DNA of 64,000 nt, taken from Serratia rhizosphaerae (GTDB taxonomy: Bacteria > Pseudomonadota > Gammaproteobacteria > Enterobacterales > Enterobacteriaceae). The stretch spans positions 4,216,001 through 4,280,000 of the forward strand of contig NZ_CP041764.1 in assembly GCF_009817885.1 (NCBI RefSeq), written 5' to 3'. How positions within the stretch are numbered: position 1 is the first letter of the stretch; every line of letters begins with the position of its first letter. Below are positions 1-7,139 of this stretch, piece by piece. The notes beneath the pieces were generated by a model that was given only the letters and a program-made list of their open reading frames with translations, made no database searches and was not told where the DNA came from. Both the position numbers and the translations under genes were made by a program.

Positions 1-492
1 CTGAAAAAGCGGCCGCTGAGCCGTTATGTAAAAGATTACAAACTTACTCAGACCCACTGCGGTCAGTGCGGTAAACAGCTGGACCGCATGGCGCTGGTGT
101 TTCGCGGTAAAATCATCAACAAAGAAGCCATCGCCCGCATGGACCAGCCGATCGATGAACAGGTGTGGCAGAGCGTGCAGCAGGAGCTGACCGCACTATG
201 CCGTTTCTGCAGCGAAATCTCCTGCAACAGCCACCCGAGCTACTTCGACATTATGGCGTTCAAACAATATCTGTTCGAACAGACCGAAATGAGCCACAGC
301 ACCGTGCGTGAATATGTGGTGCGCCTGCGGCGGCTGGATGAAATGCTGAGCGCGCGCAATTATCCGGCGGAGAAACTCAGCAACGGCTGCTGTTATCACC
401 TGATTGACGACCTGCCCAGCGCCGGGCATAACAACTATCGCATTGCCCTGCGCAAATACGATCAGTACCTTGCCTGGCAGAAGAGTTACTAA
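1..492 (+). CDS. fliZ: FliZ flagellar regulator, 3' part
   Basis: The frame is open from base 1 to a TAA at 490-492, so the gene starts upstream of the window. The visible 163 residues are basic and contain a Cys-x2-Cys pair near the start (HCGQCGKQ) and further cysteines in the middle. They match FliZ, the regulator encoded downstream of the flagellar sigma factor gene fliA. FliZ influences flagellar class 2 expression and represses part of the RpoS regulon by a DNA-binding, sigma-S-mimicking mechanism (family knowledge). The order fliZ-dcyD-tcyJ-tcyL-tcyN is the same as in E. coli, which supports the call. An internal Met at 88 is not the real start. Confidence 0.92.
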   Translation: MKKRPLSRYVKDYKLTQTHCGQCGKQLDRMALVFRGKIINKEAIARMDQPIDEQVWQSVQQELTALCRFCSEISCNSHPSYFDIMAFKQYLFEQTEMSHSTVREYVVRLRRLDEMLSARNYPAEKLSNGCCYHLIDDLPSAGHNNYRIALRKYDQYLAWQKSY

Positions 493-498
493 GCCTGT

Positions 499-522
499 GA
501 CGGTCGCCCCGGGGCGGCCGTC
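499..522. terminator. Hairpin after fliZ
   Basis: Two 12-base GC-rich arms, 499-510 and 511-522, form a near-perfect palindrome with one G-T wobble, six bases after the fliZ stop codon. No T-run follows, so it is not a canonical intrinsic terminator. It may act as an attenuator or mRNA 3' end between fliZ and dcyD. Confidence 0.4.
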
Positions 523-614
523 GGCGCTCCCGCGATCGATAATAAGTGATTATTGACGTCACTTCTGTTACACCTAGCTGTCAGACGTTAATATCGCTTT
601 ACTGGGAGTAAGCT

Positions 615-1604
615 GTGAATCTGCAACAGCAACTGGCGCAATTCCCGCGCCTCGATTTGGTTGGCTCCGCCACGCCGCTGGAGAAACTGTCCCGCCTTTC
701 TGACTACCTTGGCCGTGAAATATACGTTAAACGTGACGATGTCACGCCGATGGCGTTGGGCGGCAACAAACTGAGAAAACTGGAGTTTTTGGCCGCCGAA
801 GCGCTCGAGCAGGGGGCCGATACCCTGGTGACCGCCGGCGCCATCCAGTCCAACCACGTCCGCCAGACCGCCGCCGTCGCCGCCAAACTTGGCCTGCACT
901 GCGTGGCGCTGCTGGAAAATCCCATCAATACTCAAGCTGAAAACTACCTGACCAACGGCAACCGCCTGCTGCTGGATCTGTTCAACGTGGAAGTGGTGAT
1001 GTGCGATGAACTGCACGCGCCGCAGCAGCAGTTGGAGGCGCTGGCGACGCGTCTGGAAGCACAGGGGTTCCGGCCTTACGTGGTGCCGGTGGGTGGCTCC
1101 AACGCGCTTGGCGCGCTGGGCTATGTGCAGTGCGCGCTGGAAATCGCCAGCCAGGGCAAGGACGTTGCCTTCAGCTCCGTGGTGGTGGCCTCCGGCAGCG
1201 CCGGCACCCACGCCGGTCTGGCGGTCGGGCTGCAGCAACTACTGCCGGAGAGTGAACTGATTGGCGTCACCGTTTCACGCCGCGCCGGAGAACAGCTGCC
1301 GAAAGTCGAACAGATTCAGCAGGAGCTGGCCCGTTCGCTGGGGCTGGAACAGGCGCTGGCGCCGATTACGCTGTGGGATGACTATTTCGCGCCGCAGTAC
1401 GGTATGCCGAATGACGAAGGGACGGCGGCGGTGCAACTGCTGGCGCAGCAGGAAGGCCTATTGCTCGACCCGGTGTATACCGGCAAGGCGATGGCCGGAC
1501 TGATCGACGGCATTGCCCAAGGGCGCTTCCGCGATGACGGCCCGATCCTGTTTGTGCATACCGGCGGTGCGCCGGCGCTGTTCGCTTATCACCCGCAGGT
1601 GTAG
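615..1604 (+). CDS. dcyD: D-cysteine desulfhydrase
   Basis: A 329-residue fold-type II PLP enzyme of the ACC deaminase/D-cysteine desulfhydrase family. It converts D-cysteine to pyruvate, ammonia and sulfide in the cytoplasm. The PLP-lysine region reads GGNKLRKLEF near residue 50, followed by GAIQSNHVRQTAAVAAKLG near residues 75-95. A glycine-rich phosphate-binding stretch, VASGSAGTHAGLAVG, lies near residue 195. The length is the usual one for DcyD. The start is ATG/GTG at 615 with GGGAG just upstream. The gene lies between fliZ and the cystine transporter, which fits a role in using imported cystine and detoxifying D-cysteine. Confidence 0.93.
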   Translation: MNLQQQLAQFPRLDLVGSATPLEKLSRLSDYLGREIYVKRDDVTPMALGGNKLRKLEFLAAEALEQGADTLVTAGAIQSNHVRQTAAVAAKLGLHCVALLENPINTQAENYLTNGNRLLLDLFNVEVVMCDELHAPQQQLEALATRLEAQGFRPYVVPVGGSNALGALGYVQCALEIASQGKDVAFSSVVVASGSAGTHAGLAVGLQQLLPESELIGVTVSRRAGEQLPKVEQIQQELARSLGLEQALAPITLWDDYFAPQYGMPNDEGTAAVQLLAQQEGLLLDPVYTGKAMAGLIDGIAQGRFRDDGPILFVHTGGAPALFAYHPQV

Positions 1605-1724
1605 GCCGGGGGTGTGGTGATATTCCATTCTGAACTATATTTATTAGGTAATATTCCTTTATACCGCCATGCAGGCTGTTAAAGTCCTGAAATCAAAAAA
1701 GATAACATTCTATACGGGGTAGCT

Positions 1725-2525
1725 ATGCTCTTTTCTAACGTTCGACGCCAGCTGGTTCTGGGGATGATGGCGGTGGCGCTGACCACCGGCCTGAGTGCAA
1801 ACACCTTCGCGGCAGACAATCTGCTGGATCAGGTAAAACACAACGGTACGCTGAAAGTGGGCCTGGAAGGCACCTATCCGCCGTTCAGCTTCCAGGGGGA
1901 AGACGGCAAGCTGACCGGCTTCGAAGTGGACTTCGCCAACGCGCTGGCGCAGCATCTGGGCGTTAAAGCCAAACTGAGCCCTACCAAATGGGACGGTATG
2001 CTGGCGTCGCTGGATTCCAAACGTATCGACGTGGTGATCAATCAGGTCACTATTTCCGACGAGCGTAAGAAAAAATATGATTTCTCTACGCCGTACACCG
2101 TGTCCGGTATTCAGGCGCTGGTGAAGAAGGGCAACGAAGGGCAAATCAGCAAGCCGCAAGACCTGAAGGGTAAGAAGGTCGGCGTTGGCCTCGGCACCAA
2201 CTATGAGCAATGGCTGCGCGAAAACGTGCAGGGCGTTGACGTGCGCACCTATGACGACGACCCGACCAAATATCAGGACCTGCGCGTAGGCCGCATCAAC
2301 GCGATTCTGGTGGATCGCCTGGCGGCGCTGGATCTGGTGAAGAAAACCGGTAACACGCTGGCGGTCGCCGGCCCGGCGTTCTCCCGTCAGGAGTCCGGCG
2401 TGGCGGTGCGCAAAAATAACCCGGAGTTGCTGAACGCCATTAACCAGGCGATTGCCGAGATGCAGAAAGACGGCACGCTGGCGAAGATCTCTGACAAATG
2501 GTTTGGCGCGGACGTAACGAAATAA
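1725..2525 (+). CDS. tcyJ: Cystine ABC transporter, periplasmic binding protein
   Basis: This 266-residue family 3 solute-binding protein (formerly FliY) captures L-cystine in the periplasm for the TcyJLN importer. Residues 1-29 form a typical Sec signal with a basic start, a hydrophobic core and cleavage expected after NTFA. The ligand-binding core begins LKVGLEGTYPPFSF near residue 45, with the family signature GFEVDFANALA near residue 65. The stop codon overlaps the start of tcyL (TAATG), so the two are translationally coupled. Transcription is probably from the 120-base gap after dcyD or by readthrough from it. Confidence 0.94.
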   Translation: MLFSNVRRQLVLGMMAVALTTGLSANTFAADNLLDQVKHNGTLKVGLEGTYPPFSFQGEDGKLTGFEVDFANALAQHLGVKAKLSPTKWDGMLASLDSKRIDVVINQVTISDERKKKYDFSTPYTVSGIQALVKKGNEGQISKPQDLKGKKVGVGLGTNYEQWLRENVQGVDVRTYDDDPTKYQDLRVGRINAILVDRLAALDLVKKTGNTLAVAGPAFSRQESGVAVRKNNPELLNAINQAIAEMQKDGTLAKISDKWFGADVTK

Positions 2526-3187
2526 TGCAAGAGAGTATCCAACTGGCGCTGGATTCAGCGCCGTTTTTATTGAAGGGCGCCATACTTACGCTGCAGCTGA
2601 GCCTCGGCGGCATGGCGCTGGGGCTGATTCTCGGTTTTCTGCTGGCGCTGATGCGCCTTTCGCATTTCTGGCCGCTGTCGTGGCTGTCGCGTATTTACGT
2701 GTCGCTGTTCCGCGGCACGCCGCTGATTGCCCAGCTGTTTATGATTTACTACGGTCTGCCGCAGTTCGGCATTGAGTTCGATCCGTTCCCGGCGGCGCTG
2801 ATCGGCCTGTCGCTCAACACGGCGGCCTACACGTCGGAAACCCTGCGCGCCGCCATCTCCTCGATCGATAAAGGGCAGTGGGAAGCCGCCGCCAGTATCG
2901 GCATGTCGCCGTGGCAGACCCTGCGCCGGGTGATCCTGCCGCAGGCGGCGCGTACCGCGCTGCCGCCGCTGGGCAACAGCTTTATCGGGCTGGTGAAAGA
3001 CACCTCGCTGGCGGCGACCATTCAGGTGCCGGAGCTGTTCCGCCAGGCGCAGTTGATCACCTCGCGCACGCTGGAGGTGTTCACCATGTATCTGGCGGCA
3101 TCGCTGATCTACTGGCTGATGGCGACGCTGCTGTCCGCGCTGCAGAACCGTCTGGAGTCGCACGTTAACCGTCAGGATAAGGAATAA
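2525..3187 (+). CDS. tcyL: Cystine ABC transporter permease
   Basis: A 220-residue inner-membrane permease of the His/Glu/Gln/Arg family (YecS). The start chosen is the ATG at 2525, which overlaps the tcyJ stop. An alternative upstream GTG at 2498 would add nine residues that lie inside tcyJ. Several hydrophobic helices are visible, and the EAA loop that contacts the ATPase reads SIGMSPWQTLRRVILPQAAR near residues 125-145. It is followed after four bases by tcyN, so the three genes form one unit. Confidence 0.93.
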   Translation: MQESIQLALDSAPFLLKGAILTLQLSLGGMALGLILGFLLALMRLSHFWPLSWLSRIYVSLFRGTPLIAQLFMIYYGLPQFGIEFDPFPAALIGLSLNTAAYTSETLRAAISSIDKGQWEAAASIGMSPWQTLRRVILPQAARTALPPLGNSFIGLVKDTSLAATIQVPELFRQAQLITSRTLEVFTMYLAASLIYWLMATLLSALQNRLESHVNRQDKE

Positions 3188-3191
3188 GCCC

Positions 3192-3944
3192 ATGAGCGCC
3201 ATCGAAGTAAAGGACGTGGTGAAAAAATTCAATGGCCATACGGTGCTGCACGGTATCGATCTCGAGGTGAACTCCGGCGAGGTGGTGGCGATCATCGGGC
3301 CAAGCGGCTCGGGGAAAACCACGCTGCTGCGCTGCATCAACCTGCTGGAAGTGCCGGATTCCGGCACCATCCGCGTGGGTGATATCGAGATCGATAGCGC
3401 GCGTTCGCTCGGCAAGCAAAAGAGCCAGGTGCGCGAGCTGCGTCAGCAGGTGGGGTTTGTGTTTCAGAACTTCAATCTGTTCCCGCACCGTTCGGTGCTG
3501 GAGAACATCATCGAAGGGCCGGTGATTGTGAAGGGTGAGGAGCGCGCCAAGGCTGAACAGCGCGCCCGCGAACTGCTGGCGAAGGTCGGGCTGAGCGGTA
3601 AAGAGCAGGCCTATCCGAAGCGGCTGTCCGGCGGCCAGCAGCAGCGGGTGGCGATCGCCCGCGCGCTGGCGATGCAGCCCGAAGTGATCCTGTTTGACGA
3701 ACCCACCTCGGCGCTGGACCCGGAGCTGGTGGGCGAGGTGCTCAACACCATCCGTGCGCTGGCGGAAGAGAAGCGCACCATGGTGATCGTCACCCACGAG
3801 ATGAGCTTTGCCCGCGACGTCGCCGACCGCGCCATCTTTATGGACAATGGCCGCATCGTCGAACAGGGGCCGGCGAAGGCGCTGTTTGCCGACCCTCAGC
3901 ACCAGCGCACCCGTCAGTTCCTCGATAAGTTTATTAACCAGTAA
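3192..3944 (+). CDS. tcyN: Cystine ABC transporter ATP-binding protein
   Basis: A 250-residue ABC ATPase that powers cystine import with TcyJ and TcyL. The Walker A motif is GPSGSGKTT near residue 35, the Q-loop is VFQNFNLF, the signature is LSGGQQQRVAIARAL near residue 145, Walker B is VILFDEPTSALD and the H-loop is VTHEM. The length and motifs match YecC/TcyN. The operon ends here, with a GC-rich hairpin just downstream. Confidence 0.94.
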   Translation: MSAIEVKDVVKKFNGHTVLHGIDLEVNSGEVVAIIGPSGSGKTTLLRCINLLEVPDSGTIRVGDIEIDSARSLGKQKSQVRELRQQVGFVFQNFNLFPHRSVLENIIEGPVIVKGEERAKAEQRARELLAKVGLSGKEQAYPKRLSGGQQQRVAIARALAMQPEVILFDEPTSALDPELVGEVLNTIRALAEEKRTMVIVTHEMSFARDVADRAIFMDNGRIVEQGPAKALFADPQHQRTRQFLDKFINQ

Positions 3945-3951
3945 ATAGAGC

Positions 3952-3973
3952 GCCGGGCGCTGATACGCCCGGC
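3952..3973 (+). terminator. Likely terminator of the tcyJLN operon
   Basis: An 8-bp perfect stem with a six-base loop (arms 3952-3959 and 3966-3973) lies eight bases after the tcyN stop. It is followed by only a short TT, so as an intrinsic terminator it is weak. Confidence 0.5.
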
Positions 3974-4120
3974 TTCGTGCTGTGAATTCAATCACACAAT
4001 ATATATTCTGCGGAACAAAGCGCGGACGCAGGCTCTATCCTTCACTTAACTAAAAAATAACATTACCGACAGGGCCGGTATTGCGATGACAATGCCGCCC
4101 GTTATGCATGGAGCAATGCT

Positions 4121-5170
4121 ATGGCGAGCATTGGGACGCCTTTTGATTTTCCGGCAATCATGGAAACCAAAGCCAGGGCGAATAAATTTACGCTTGATTC
4201 CTATCAACGACAGGCTATTTCCAGCTTAAACGCGCTGATTGCTGCCAACCTGAATCCGCAGAACGGTCACGCTCACCGCGACGGCGTTTATATTTGGGGA
4301 AAAGTAGGGCGGGGAAAAACGTTTATTCTTGACGCTTTTTATGACGCGGCGCCGATAAAAAATAAACGCCGCGTACACTTTCATCATTTTTTCCGCGAGT
4401 TGCATCAACGACTTGCCGCGCAGGATACCCAAGGGCAGCCGATAGCCGAGGTATTAAGCGCTCAGTTGGGCGACTGCCGGTTATTGTGTTTCGATGAATT
4501 TCATCTGCACGATATTGGCGATGCAATGTTAATCAAACCCCTGCTGGACTTTATTTTTCACCAGAAAATCCTGCTGGTGGTGACTTCCAACTATCCACCG
4601 GATGAATTGTTAGCCAATCCCCTTTATCACCAACGGTTTGTGCCTTCGATCGCCCTGATAAAACAGCATATGGAGATCTTCGCATTGGCCGGCGGCCAGG
4701 ACTACCGTTCGCTGGGCGCGAATGACAGCACGCCGTTTTGCCAGGGCGTCTATCTGTGTCCCGGCAATGCAGCGCAGCGCCGGGAGTGCGGGCTGCCGGA
4801 GCCTGACGGCCTGCTGCATGCCCTTGAGGTCGGTTACCGTACCCTGGCGGTGCTTTCTCCCGCCGGGGATGTTCTGCACTTTTCCTTTGCCGCGCTGTGC
4901 GCGGCGCCTACGGCGGTGATGGACTATCTGGCGTTATGCGAGCGCTGCCGCTGCTGGATTATTGAGGATGTTCCGGCGCTGGCGACCCAGTCTCCGGCGG
5001 CGCAGCAGCGTTTTATCAACGTGATTGACGTGCTCTACGACCAGAATTGCCGGCTGTATGTGATCAGCGACTATCCGCTGGCGGTGATGACCGACGGCGT
5101 CGAACTGGATGATATCCAGCGCACTCGCAGCCGCCTGAGCCAGCTGAAACACTACCTGCCCGCGACATAG
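4121..5170 (+). CDS. AFG1/ZapE-family ATPase (zapE paralogue or variant)
   Basis: A 349-residue P-loop ATPase of the AFG1/ZapE family. Walker A is GKVGRGKT near residue 60 and Walker B is LLCFDEFHLHD near residue 125. The family sensor stretch VVTSNYPPDELL is followed by RFVPSIALIKQHMEIFALAGGQDYR, which is characteristic of ZapE/YhcM. ZapE modulates FtsZ rings during division under stress (family knowledge). The usual zapE lies elsewhere in enterobacteria, so this may be a second copy with another client. The 5' part looks lower in GC than its neighbours. Start at the ATG at 4121, preceded by GGAG. Confidence 0.75.
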   Translation: MASIGTPFDFPAIMETKARANKFTLDSYQRQAISSLNALIAANLNPQNGHAHRDGVYIWGKVGRGKTFILDAFYDAAPIKNKRRVHFHHFFRELHQRLAAQDTQGQPIAEVLSAQLGDCRLLCFDEFHLHDIGDAMLIKPLLDFIFHQKILLVVTSNYPPDELLANPLYHQRFVPSIALIKQHMEIFALAGGQDYRSLGANDSTPFCQGVYLCPGNAAQRRECGLPEPDGLLHALEVGYRTLAVLSPAGDVLHFSFAALCAAPTAVMDYLALCERCRCWIIEDVPALATQSPAAQQRFINVIDVLYDQNCRLYVISDYPLAVMTDGVELDDIQRTRSRLSQLKHYLPAT

Positions 5171-5206
5171 CGCCAGCCACGATCATACAATTAGGCGGAT
5201 ACTGAC

Positions 5207-5962
5207 ATGCAAGACGCACTGCAGCTTTCCCACTATCTGGTATTGGCCGGTGCACTACTGGTGGCTTATGTCATCTTCGGCATTGCCGGCTTCGGCACTG
5301 CGTTGATCGCCAGCCCGGTGATGGCGCTGTATATCCCGGTAGCGAAAATCGTGCCGTTGCTGGCGCTGTTGGATATGTGCGCGGCGATGGTCAATGTGAG
5401 CCGCGACGGGCGCAATGCACAATGGCCGGAATTAAAACGGCTGGTGCCGCTGATGATCGCCGGCAGCCTGATCGGCGCGCTCATTCTGCTGAGAACCCGG
5501 CCTGATATTCTGCTGCTGGCGTTGGGGATTTTCGTGGTGTTGTATGCCGCCTACGCATTAAGCGGGCTGAAGCCGGATCGCCGTTTCTCTGCCAGAGCTT
5601 CCGTTCCGTTTGGTCTGCTCGGCGGGGTGTTCAGCGCGCTGTTCGGCAGCGGCGGCTTTATTTACGCGATTTACCTCAGCGGACGGATTGAAAGCAAAGA
5701 GGCGATGCGCATTACGCAAACCACGCTGATCGGCCTGAGCACGCTGACCCGCGTGGTGATTTTTGCGCTGGCCGGGGTCTATTTTGATGCCGATCTGCTG
5801 CTGCTGGCGTTAGCCCTGGTGCCGGGCATGCTGTTAGGGATCACGCTTGGCCGCTATTTCACGCTGAACATGTCGCGCGAACAGTTCCTGAAGCTGATTA
5901 ATGTGATCCTGCTGGTGTCGGGCAGTATGCTGATCTTCCGCTATCTGACCACCTCGCTGTGA
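5207..5962 (+). CDS. TauE/SafE-family sulfite or organosulfonate exporter-like membrane protein
   Basis: This 251-residue, very hydrophobic protein has about eight predicted membrane helices. The repeated family pattern appears as GIAGFGTALIASPVMALYIP near residues 22-42 and GGVFSALFGSGGFIYAIYL near residues 140-160. TauE/SafE proteins are thought to export sulfite, sulfoacetate or related anions across the inner membrane. The substrate cannot be told from the sequence. The gene starts 36 bases after the ATPase, preceded by AGGCGGA-like spacing, and may be co-transcribed with it. Confidence 0.8.
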   Translation: MQDALQLSHYLVLAGALLVAYVIFGIAGFGTALIASPVMALYIPVAKIVPLLALLDMCAAMVNVSRDGRNAQWPELKRLVPLMIAGSLIGALILLRTRPDILLLALGIFVVLYAAYALSGLKPDRRFSARASVPFGLLGGVFSALFGSGGFIYAIYLSGRIESKEAMRITQTTLIGLSTLTRVVIFALAGVYFDADLLLLALALVPGMLLGITLGRYFTLNMSREQFLKLINVILLVSGSMLIFRYLTTSL

Positions 5963-6246
5963 ATACTGACCATGTTCCATACCAATAAGGGCGGGGCTGA
6001 AATTAAAGTCGCCTGATGGTTAAAACTCGCTCCCGCACAGGTATTCGTTCTACCGCCATACTCTCCTTGATTGCGGGGGCTGTCAGTAGCTGAAACCGTA
6101 ACACGCAGCTGTTTTCCTTGGTGTTTTCTGTGCTTTGCATTCTGTGATATATGCCCATTGTAATCGTTGAAACCTTGGACAGAGATCGTTTAAGGTACAT
6201 CACTCACATACCCCCTATGGCGTCATTATGACAAAGAGTCTTATTA

Positions 6247-6500
6247 ATGGCCTTTCCTCCCCGTCAACGTATTGAGCCCGGTTATTGCGTCGTTGAAACG
6301 CCGGGTACGCTCTCTTCACAAGGTAATATTCTGTTCAGAAACCCACGCAGCGAAGCCGCCCGTTATTTTATGCAGCTTAATGCCGATACGCCCTGGGTGA
6401 AACCCGGACATATCCTGATCGTTATCTGACTGGCGGTGCTGCGGGGAATGCGATCGGTGAATTTGGCGGTGATCCTATCTATAAAATAGTAGGTGGCTAA
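6247..6500 (+). pseudogene. Decayed gene: N- and C-terminal remnants out of frame
   Basis: The ATG at 6247 opens a 60-codon frame that ends at 6427-6429. Its sequence (PPRQRIEPGYCVVETPGTL, then WVKPGHILIVI) looks like the beginning of a longer protein, with a LysM-like turn at its end. Immediately downstream, another frame encodes a Gly-rich C-terminus (LTGGAAGNAIGEFGGDPIYK, then IVGG and a stop at 6498-6500). This suggests an internal deletion that joined the two ends out of frame. The C-terminal piece resembles ends I associate with DUF4225-type enterobacterial proteins, but I am unsure of the family. Its stop overlaps the next gene's start. Confidence 0.55.
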
Positions 6501-6919
6501 TGCTTTTGATGTTGGGATATACCGGGGCAATACTCTCTTTTTTGGCCTGTTTTATTGGTTTCCTTACCATGATTTTTTTCGGGATAAACCGCAAAAAGTA
6601 TGAACGCCTCGTTGCCGTATACCAGGGAGAGAGTTTATACATGAACGATTTCAATAAACTCGCTGTATATTTTGGCTATTTCAGTAGCTACTTCCCGATC
6701 GTGTTTTTTTATAATTTGTTGAAAAATAAAAAGATAAAAACAGGAAAAGATACCTTTGCGCCCGCTGATGCCTATACCTTTATGCAGTCCCTGCCTCGCG
6801 AGCTGACAGGATGGATCACGATATACTACTGGATGCATTTTATCTGGATGAGCATGATTGCGGTTGGCGGCGTCATGCTGGCGATTGCCAAAGTATCGGG
6901 CCTCGATCCTACCGCCTGA
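6500..6919 (+). CDS. Small membrane protein coupled to the upstream remnant, possible immunity protein
   Basis: A 139-residue protein with a hydrophobic helix at residues 5-30, another near residues 55-75 and a third near residues 105-130. No catalytic motif is recognised. The ATG at 6500 overlaps the stop of the remnant's C-terminal frame (TAATG), and AGGTGG lies just upstream, so the two were once translated together. That arrangement is common for effector or toxin genes followed by their immunity gene. Codon use is more AT-rich than in the flanking genes. The immunity role is an inference from arrangement only. Confidence 0.6.
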   Translation: MLLMLGYTGAILSFLACFIGFLTMIFFGINRKKYERLVAVYQGESLYMNDFNKLAVYFGYFSSYFPIVFFYNLLKNKKIKTGKDTFAPADAYTFMQSLPRELTGWITIYYWMHFIWMSMIAVGGVMLAIAKVSGLDPTA

Positions 6920-7060
6920 GCCTGAGCCTGAACGAAGAGCGGTGCGTTGGGTGATGAAACCGCTCTGATAACCCGTTTGGTGAGCGCAGTGCTTGATTAT
7001 CCGGTATGGATAGTCGGATTTTCAACAGGGTAATCATCGATGCTGTCCACAAAAGAAAAA

Positions 7061-7079
7061 CCCCACTTACAAGGTGGGG
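7061..7079 (-). terminator. Distal putA terminator
   Basis: Read on the minus strand, a CCCCAC/GTGGGG-type stem is followed by the T-rich run TTTTTCTTTT (7051-7060 on the plus strand as A-rich). It is the second of two tandem hairpins beyond putA. Confidence 0.75.
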
Positions 7080-7098
7080 TTGGTTAGCAGTCTTGAAA

Positions 7099-7115
7099 CC
7101 CCGCCAAAAGCGGGG
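7099..7115 (-). terminator. Proximal putA terminator
   Basis: Arms CCCCGC (7099-7104) and GCGGGG (7110-7115) enclose a five-base loop, followed on the minus strand by TTTC. The hairpin lies 24 bases beyond the putA stop, and a second terminator follows. Confidence 0.7.
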
Positions 7116-7139
7116 CTTGTCTTACCGAGTGGTAACTAA

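Noticed and set aside
6003..6203. A 66-codon minus-strand frame with an AGGGGG upstream
   Set aside because: The ribosome site is fair, but the product is basic with no recognisable features and sits in a decayed region; support is too weak to list as a gene.
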